Below are positions 62,801 to 64,000 of a stretch of 64,000 bases of DNA, piece after piece (the first letter of the stretch is position 1; the number at the start of each line of letters is the position of its first letter). The notes under the pieces are model-generated. The model saw nothing but the letters and a program-made list of their open reading frames with translations, was not told where the DNA came from and ran no database searches. The position numbers and the translations under genes are program-made. Source of the stretch: Jatrophihabitans endophyticus (GTDB taxonomy: Bacteria; Actinomycetota; Actinomycetes; Mycobacteriales; Jatrophihabitantaceae); NCBI RefSeq assembly GCF_900129455.1, contig NZ_FQVU01000002.1, positions 682,001 through 746,000 of the forward strand. The letters are read 5' to 3'.

Positions 62801-64000
62801 CGCCGGGGTCACCCGCGACGGCCTGGTCGGCGTGAAGACCGAGGCGGAGGTCGCCGAGGTGCTCGCGCCGAAGACCACCGGCCTGGCCCACCTCGACGCG
62901 GCCCTCGGTGACGACCGCCCCGACCTGCTGGTGCTGTTCTCCTCGCTCGCGGCATGGACCGGCAACCTCGGGCAGACCGACTACACCTTCGCCAACGCCT
63001 ACCTCGACGCCTACGCCGAGAACGCCGGCGAGGGTGTCGTGTCGATCGGCTGGCCGCTGTGGGCCGACGGCGGCATGGCCGTCGACCCGGCCACCGCGGC
63101 GCTGCACGCGCGGGTCTTCCACAGCGCCCTGCTGCCCACCGACGCAGGCCTCGACGCCTTCGACCGGGTGATCGCGTCCGGCCTGCCCTGCGTCTTCGTG
63201 AGCAGCGAGCGGCCGGCCGCCGCCACCGACGAGCCGGGCGGCGAGGTGGGCGAGCAGACCGACGCGTCCCGGAGCGCGGCGCCCGAACCGAACGCGGGGA
63301 CCGACCCGACGGCGGTGCTGCGGGCCGTCGAGGACGAGGTGCGCTCCATCGCGGCCGGCTTCCTCATGGTCGAGCCCGAGCACGTCGACCTCGACGCCGA
63401 CCTGATGGACACCGGTTTCGACTCCATCTCGCTCACCGAGCTGGTCAACGCGGTCAACGAGCGGCACGACCTGGAGCTGCTGCCCACCGTCTTGTTCGAA
63501 GCGGTCAGCCTCGGCGAGTTCGCGGCCCACCTGGTCGAGAACCACGAGGCCGCGTTCGCGGTCGAGGCGGACGCACCCGGCGGCGACGAGCCGGACACAA
63601 CCGGCAGCGACGAGACGGACGCGACCGGCGGCGACGAGCCGGCCGCGTCCGCGGCGCCGGCCGGGGGCGAGCCGTCGCCGGCCGACGCGGACGAGACCAG
63701 TATCGCGGTGGTCGGCGTCGCCGCGATGCTGCCGGGCAGCGCCGACCTCGACGAGTTCTGGCGTCACCTCGCGGCCGGGGACGATCTGACCGGGCCGCCG
63801 CCCGCGGACCGTCGCGAGCTGCACGCCGACCCGGTCACCGCCGGCGTGCGGGGCGGCTTCCTCACCGCGAACGTCCGCGCCTTCGACGCGACCCTGTTCG
63901 GCGTCTCCCCGCGCGAGGCCGCGATGATGGACCCGCAGCAGCGGTTGTTCCTGCAGACCGTCTGGCGCCTGTTCGAGGACGCCGGACACGCGCCGGAGAG
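47817..64000 (+). CDS. Giant trans-AT PKS, 3' end outside window
   Basis: The frame stays open to the edge (5394 codons). Order by residue: DH (1-280; His26 present, but DxxxQ reads DASTL), ACP (Ser348), KR (592-790, Tyr in DYAASNA), KS (857-1275), ACP-like insert without Ser (1322-1368), ECH (1552-1790, VFSMGGTP and GHAAGGGLAFG), ACP (Ser1872), KS (2069-2490), DH (2682-2910, His2697 and DGAMQ), KR (3105-3315, YAAAG), C-methyltransferase (3462-3718, VLEIGAGTG), ACP (Ser3772), KS (3867-4288), DH (4458-4692, His4473 and DAALQ), KR (4912-5092), ACP (Ser5203), KS start (5295-). All complete KSs have Cys-His-His. No AT occurs. It adds an alkene by a DH-ACP-KR module, a beta-branch, an alpha-methyl unit and a further reduced unit. 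ATG 47817 overlaps the previous stop. Confidence 0.93.
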   Translation, partial: MTYDLERDGLECRVVLRDDDFVLRNHVLHGVSVLPGVTFFDLVLRMLAAAGVDTTRAVVENVVFAEAITTTDGSERELHCRIGPARDGRHAVEVSSRWTSAGAEPTSHVTAELAFTDDPLPADVDLAGLRERAAETGDLGELYARARREDIVHGPAMRCVGPLWRGPADDRYLLAELTLEQADPEHVRRFHLHPAMLDASTLAGFALTEVSGNHPFIPMFVQRFRAPRRLAPVSYVYCERPERLAESGDVITSDYRVHDADGVFLAEFVGLACKRIRDPESIRRLRPGDPAAASPRVAAADPTGPTAAASSGDTDPTAVVRGLVARTLGVDEAGLATDVGFYDLGLDSLGVLALGREIEQLVGESLYPTLLFEHSTIDALAGYLRDHHRFAPGALDAPDAPDAASSASEPAAGDVDLILRTPVWAAADAAHRDVSGPAVVADAAARATALLDAAALLAGAELLPVAAAAERADVLLVVADGTPAPDACAQLVDVARAAVDRPDAGATTITVACPTARDDVVPAALAAACRTIHAETPALRCRVVTGPAPAPGWLAAAVADDSADTQLDWSEGTRAVRRWRPADTRPGAIEDDGVYVVTGATGALAQLAADRLARRHHARLVLVSRREPDEALRRRAADWVAAGATVLHATADLADADAVRAAVALGRERFGRIDGVLHCAGEHHDGVYLHKDAADFARLFTAKVDGTAHLDEATAGDDLAFFAVYTSLSGAVANPGQSDYAASNAAAEALVRRRAADPSRAGRSVAIAWPYWADGGMSADGRDGHPMPSEVGLAALDGLLGSGDVVVAVAYATPAEVDAALLPVEADAVLPPAEAPAPTASAVSSVGPATGSAGGDDAAIAVVGIAGRYPQAADVTRFWQNLVGGVDSVTEIPAGRWDHAAIFDPDKGTPGKTYGKWGGFVDGVDEFDAPLFGISRREAERMDPQERLFLQTCWHALEDAGHSPRGLSGRAVGVFAGVMWNHYQLVDGAHDGVAPTAMHASVANRVSFTLDLTGPSITLDTACSSSLTAVHLAVASLRSGECDFALAGGVNVNAHPQKYLQLAQGHWLAEDGRCRAFGVGGTGYVPGEGSGAVVLRRLADAERDGDDIRAVIRSSVVNHAGRTGGATVPSPVSQGALVRAALDDAGWNPASVGYVEAHGTGTSLGDPIEVDGLTRAFGEVAAASCALGSVKSNVGHLESAAGIAGLTKVVLQLRHGTIAPSLHSAEPNPAIDFANTPFYVPQQPIAWPRPAGGLRRAGVSAFGAGGSNAHLLVEEYAARVPTPRSTGPFVFPVSARTDDRLRHLARTLAAALAPGGDDDPSGAELAACAERVAALLGIPADAVDPDATLAELGLRAADLTHLDAVGCGLDDTVRTLAAQLPSAAPDGVRAGDVAATLQDGRVAMSQRLVVVTAGLAELAAELAAFADAGAAGEHTATDAAALAGLADRAGLSDEAARAAADWLRGEDVDWAALRSAADGARPRRVPLPGYPFEPKRYWVGSWGQEERDERAPATEGAAPAAPVADPVAEAAEPTEPAEPAEPADPAAGGVEPAADGRLELQFLDDGVALMTLRPAMFTAGLVAQVEDAWRRIAAADDVRCVVVTGDGPVFSMGGTPEALASLAAGNGRFSDVPVLYEGMLRCSRPVLSAMQGHAAGGGLAFGLYADIAVLSATAEYRANFLDYGFTPGMGATHILERKLGAALAADLMLSARAFTGAQLARRGAAVTVVAADEVLPHTLRLARTIAGKPATAVRALKADLAARTLTVLPQVIDREVAMHEQVLGQGAGERVAAAFPDHVAAAPPAAPVAAPAPEQEPAAPEPEPEPVAEPAEPAVDLAAVRASIEQHVCDVLYLGADELDRESTFAELGLDSVGAVELVSQLNRAWDIDLDSVAVYDHPTIEQLVELVATECRSSLALQAAAARPAAPPEPAAPAAAPAAPAAPAAPTAPTAPTAPTAPAAPAAAAGSPVEADRSDEQAEPARRQPGPPPLRVTGGAGSGPGRAALRVPDRPVVTLRAVPAAAKEGAAAAADGPPAGPGEVAEAASTPRRSGAATAAATSSNDPYPDDAVAVVGLAARFADAPDADAFWANLAAGRGSIAEVPADRWDLREEFAPGRGRADTTYSKWAALLDRIDTFDERFFRLSPLDAQAMDPQQRVFLEEAWHALEDAGHAPDLAGPSRPWGVFVGCGSGDYADLLAAAGDARSGQAFLGNAPSVLPARIAYLLNLTGPTMAVDTACSSSLVAVHLAASAVARGECDLALAGGVALMSTSKMQVWTSQVGMLSPSGHCRPFDAAADGIVLGEGVGVVVLKRLRDALADGDTVRGVLLGSGMNGDGKSNGITAPNATAQADLLSRVYERAGLDPADIGYVEAHGTGTELGDPIEVNALHAVHGHREAGTAGLGSIKGNVGHTTMAAGVAGLIKVLLSIRHGELAPSLGFERCNDKIELAAGPFEVVTERRPWSPGPSGRRIGAVSSFGFSGTNCHVVVGEPAPPAHRPDADGPELVVLSARTDAELAAVVERLAAHLATRPAGYEPRLDDLAATLALGRATLPARAAFAVGSVAELREALRDRPAADGAGDGAAGDGAAGDGAAGDGAAELVAAAAADRALATLRPLADGFVGGADLDLRALFAGRDVRRIPLPGYPFARRSHWVAGDAGDAADAAEVGAGGDTAAAGAVVLTRAVTPDDDLVRGHVVGSRTIVPAAAGIALLAAAAPEAALRDLRWLRPIVVTAGTELRVVRAGDALEVRAGEPSVTATTTDASASRDRAELAELGASCPTRVDVAGFYADLAASGVAYAQGFRCVTALRTGAEDALATLAPVEPGELLPATVLDGAMQAAAALVRDEHALLPFAIDRVDVFDRTAVARFGHAHRTGSRTFDVDVLGADGAVLVAIAGLTLRAAGGATAPAPADDPAATIFRPEWVDAAAPDGDGAAAITLVADATDGLAQRLLAEAGPRAVLVDRGGELPADLTGTVCWLGAAEPGEPDAPAHDALDLIGRLASAARTTALRLVAVTRDACAVTDDDVPRADQAAVLGLVRAAAAEFPEWTVAAVDVAAAPDVRRVLDEVTGATEPVVALRADRRVVRTLVPAAAPAVATAPWREDGCYLLLGGAGGIGAELARRLATVRGVRLALVGRRAEDDAIRALVAELTDAGAQAGYWPADVADPDALSAVVAAVTDRFGPVHGAFHGALQLRDGALSAMARADLDRVLAAKVHGSIALLDALAGQPLDVVAFFSSALSFVAAPGQGNYAAAGHFQDALALAARRRGVPAVVVNWGFWGSVGAVATAEQRDRFASLGIAAIDTDEGLAALERVLAADLAQAVVVKGTAAGLARLGVQPATPGDATPGDATPGDAIPGDAIPGDEAPAVAAAAGFAELEVLTRAVTAAALLPLLGSAGSVTSEAALAESLGVVADQRGLFAALLELLDRTGAVRHGDDGLLLAVELVGDLSAAERELRAAHPELAPHLELVHRCVDALPDVLRGTVRGVDVLFPGGSAEQVAGVYAGNAGSDHHHRLLARRLAEHAAEVAAAEQRPVRVLEIGAGTGASTRFVLDAVDESVELTYTDVSPAFLAQGREGFGDRLDYALLDVERDPAEQGLPVGTLDAVYAANVLHATADVVAALRNAAALLAPGGLLLVNEITHVSDFATVTFGLTPGWWRATDPAGRLPHTPLLDLPRWDAALRAAGLTPQGALHLPGDDPAQCVLVARRGERPTADRGSTAGPGTVARRDVLAYVRRIFADVLKFDEAELDADANFDVFGVDSLVGLNIVTALEADLGPQPSTLLFEHITLDALAEHLRGAHADTLTELLGAATAEPATGTTPAAPPSAGRTSPPPPRADPVGDSGDGGDGGDGGDGEDIAVVGLAGRYPGSPDLDAFWDNLRAGRRCVQEVPARRWDWREHFDEKRGAAERTYCRWGGFLDAVDEFDPAFFGILPKDAAAIDPQERLFLETCWTLLQDAGYLGRRREQRTGVFVGTMYGSYGRMASANGWPRGHYGDGHSAYWSIANRVSYTLDLRGPSFAVDSACSSSATAIHLACESLRRGECALAIAGGVNLILHPAHFISLSRLGMLSASGSCSVFDERADGFVPGEGVGAVLLKPLAAAQRDGDEIWAVVRGSLANAGGKTSGYTVPNPAAQAELITGALRRAGVDAGDLGYVEAHGTGTSLGDPIEIAALSTALRAGGDTAGCAVGSVKSLIGHLEGAAGIAGLTKTVLQLRHRTLVPQAGLEQLNPKIDLEAATLRVSEEPADWTGSSPRRAGVSSFGAGGANVHIVLEEYPEGPVDRVDLAAPAGEQLVVLSARTVDQLRRMAGELADRVADGRIESLIRLAYTTQVGRAELPERLAVLVDGEEALVRALRAAAAGDDSPCLVGTAGSGSAELLDGDEGEEFLDRLIARHSLRKLATLWVAGAPVRWDALWPQPLPRVRMPAYPWERSRFWLPEYDTAHRPSTEVPLAPGLAGQHRVRGEVWAPAAALLDAVCVAADADDAELRDVRLLAPLTRDDGEVCVDVERTAEGTRFVLRAAGGQPALVRGTLAEPAGPPAPHVDLAALRARCGDDRDPDDVYAALRAGGIEHGDRLRVLTEVHVGDGEAVARAAARGELAGVALLDAALQTLAVLGGGGGAVPSAVGALRRHAPAGERCWITVRELERHGEHRRFDLALVADDGEVRVAIDALETAAVPAVAADPVEVRLLRPEWVEQERGGPADPRPTHVLVVADGPMTARLVARLAADGITATELPADRRASREDVRDVVAELRAGGQAPDAYLQWIPETSGEPAAELAAGLEPLLRVTGAVLGGRRAAPLRAVVGYAATGSGRPWQAALGGTVRSLAHESSTFRGALVAVDADPDRVAEELCAELLAGADEPVREVRLRDGRRTVRTVVPVESVEPVEPVEPTFEGVCLVTGGGGRIGRHLAAHLATRGHRVVLVGRSAADAGEFATLGTEDAPVRYEQADVADAEQVAALVRRVREVDGRIGCVVHAAGVTRDGLVGVKTEAEVAEVLAPKTTGLAHLDAALGDDRPDLLVLFSSLAAWTGNLGQTDYTFANAYLDAYAENAGEGVVSIGWPLWADGGMAVDPATAALHARVFHSALLPTDAGLDAFDRVIASGLPCVFVSSERPAAATDEPGGEVGEQTDASRSAAPEPNAGTDPTAVLRAVEDEVRSIAAGFLMVEPEHVDLDADLMDTGFDSISLTELVNAVNERHDLELLPTVLFEAVSLGEFAAHLVENHEAAFAVEADAPGGDEPDTTGSDETDATGGDEPAASAAPAGGEPSPADADETSIAVVGVAAMLPGSADLDEFWRHLAAGDDLTGPPPADRRELHADPVTAGVRGGFLTANVRAFDATLFGVSPREAAMMDPQQRLFLQTVWRLFEDAGHAPE
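53626..53712 (+). repeat. Pro/Ala/Thr-rich linker repeats before a KS
   Basis: Repeats of 9-12 bases (GCGCCCACC and relatives) encode Ala-Pro-Thr/Ala blocks between the beta-branch ACP and the next KS. This is a flexible interdomain linker. Confidence 0.65.
55557..55616 (+). repeat. Four exact 15-bp tandem repeats in the post-KS linker
   Basis: GGGGACGGTGCGGCC occurs four times in a row and encodes Gly-Asp-Gly-Ala-Ala units in the linker after the KS of the methylating module. The copies are exact, so the array is likely young or variable. Confidence 0.8.
57855..57929 (+). repeat. Five 15-bp tandem repeats between KR and methyltransferase
   Basis: GCGACACCCGGGGAC occurs three times, followed by two copies of the variant GCGATACCAGGGGAC. 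They encode Ala-Thr/Ile-Pro-Gly-Asp units joining the KR and C-methyltransferase domains. Confidence 0.8.

Noticed and set aside
1-64000. tRNA, rRNA, transposase or integrase genes and attachment sites
   Set aside because: None was recognised on either strand, so there is no direct sign that the cluster sits on a mobile element within this window.

Overview
The window is a very GC-rich actinobacterial chromosome segment. Third-position GC bias, GTG starts, TAnnnT-type -10 boxes close to start codons, a stand-alone Sfp-type phosphopantetheinyl transferase and SagB-type/trans-AT PKS content all fit Actinomycetota. No rRNA, tRNA or housekeeping marker allows a finer placement.

Positions 1-15045 form a cell-surface glycopolymer/modification region. 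It encodes a Stealth-type sugar-phosphate transferase, a GT4 glycosyltransferase, a GT2/CDP-glycerol glycerophosphotransferase fusion, two complete LicD-like nucleotidyltransferase/methyltransferase fusions (plus the end of a third and a stand-alone copy of their N-terminal domain), a PAPS-type sulfotransferase and an OafA-like membrane acyltransferase with a C-terminal SGNH part. A small cupin and a doubtful small gene follow.

Positions 15046-64000 form a trans-AT PKS/NRPS gene cluster that runs off the right edge. It opens with a long regulatory stretch and a Crp/Fnr-family regulator, then a PPTase-DUF3224 pair facing left. A rightward operon follows with LmbE-type amidohydrolase, DHA2 exporter, AMP-forming ligase, an unknown protein and a trans-acting AT-enoylreductase. 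The next operon (24789-41659) makes the starter and first ring. It carries a stand-alone adenylation domain with an exact threonine-type code, a free carrier protein, a SyrB2-like non-haem iron halogenase with the HxA motif and a SyrC/CmaE-like Cys-dependent aminoacyltransferase. After these come an NRPS (PCP-Cy-Cy-A(Cys)-PCP-Ox-KS0), a type II thioesterase, an internally duplicated unknown protein, an HMG-CoA-synthase-like enzyme, an enoyl-CoA hydratase-like enzyme and a second AT-ER. The last operon (41776 onward) encodes two PKS proteins: linker-ACP-KS-KR-ACP-KS, then DH-ACP-KR-KS-ECH-ACP-KS-DH-KR-MT-ACP-KS-DH-KR-ACP-KS, continuing past the edge.

Reading the assembly line in order suggests that 4-chlorothreonine is made on a carrier, shuttled to the NRPS, joined to cysteine and converted to a thiazole. 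The chain is then extended by a reduced polyketide with one beta-branch and one alpha-methyl group. The overall logic (stand-alone starter A and PCP, thiazole, AT-ER, HCS cassette, trans-AT PKS) resembles leinamycin-family clusters but with a chlorinated threonine starter. This is an inference and the end of the cluster is not visible.

The most striking non-coding signal is a shared 16-bp palindrome, TGCkCA-N4-TGrGCA, found in front of each transcription unit of the cluster including the Crp/Fnr gene. In every case it is centred about 40-44 bp upstream of a predicted transcription start, the class II activator position for this family. It is therefore a candidate operator for a one-regulator switch over the whole pathway.
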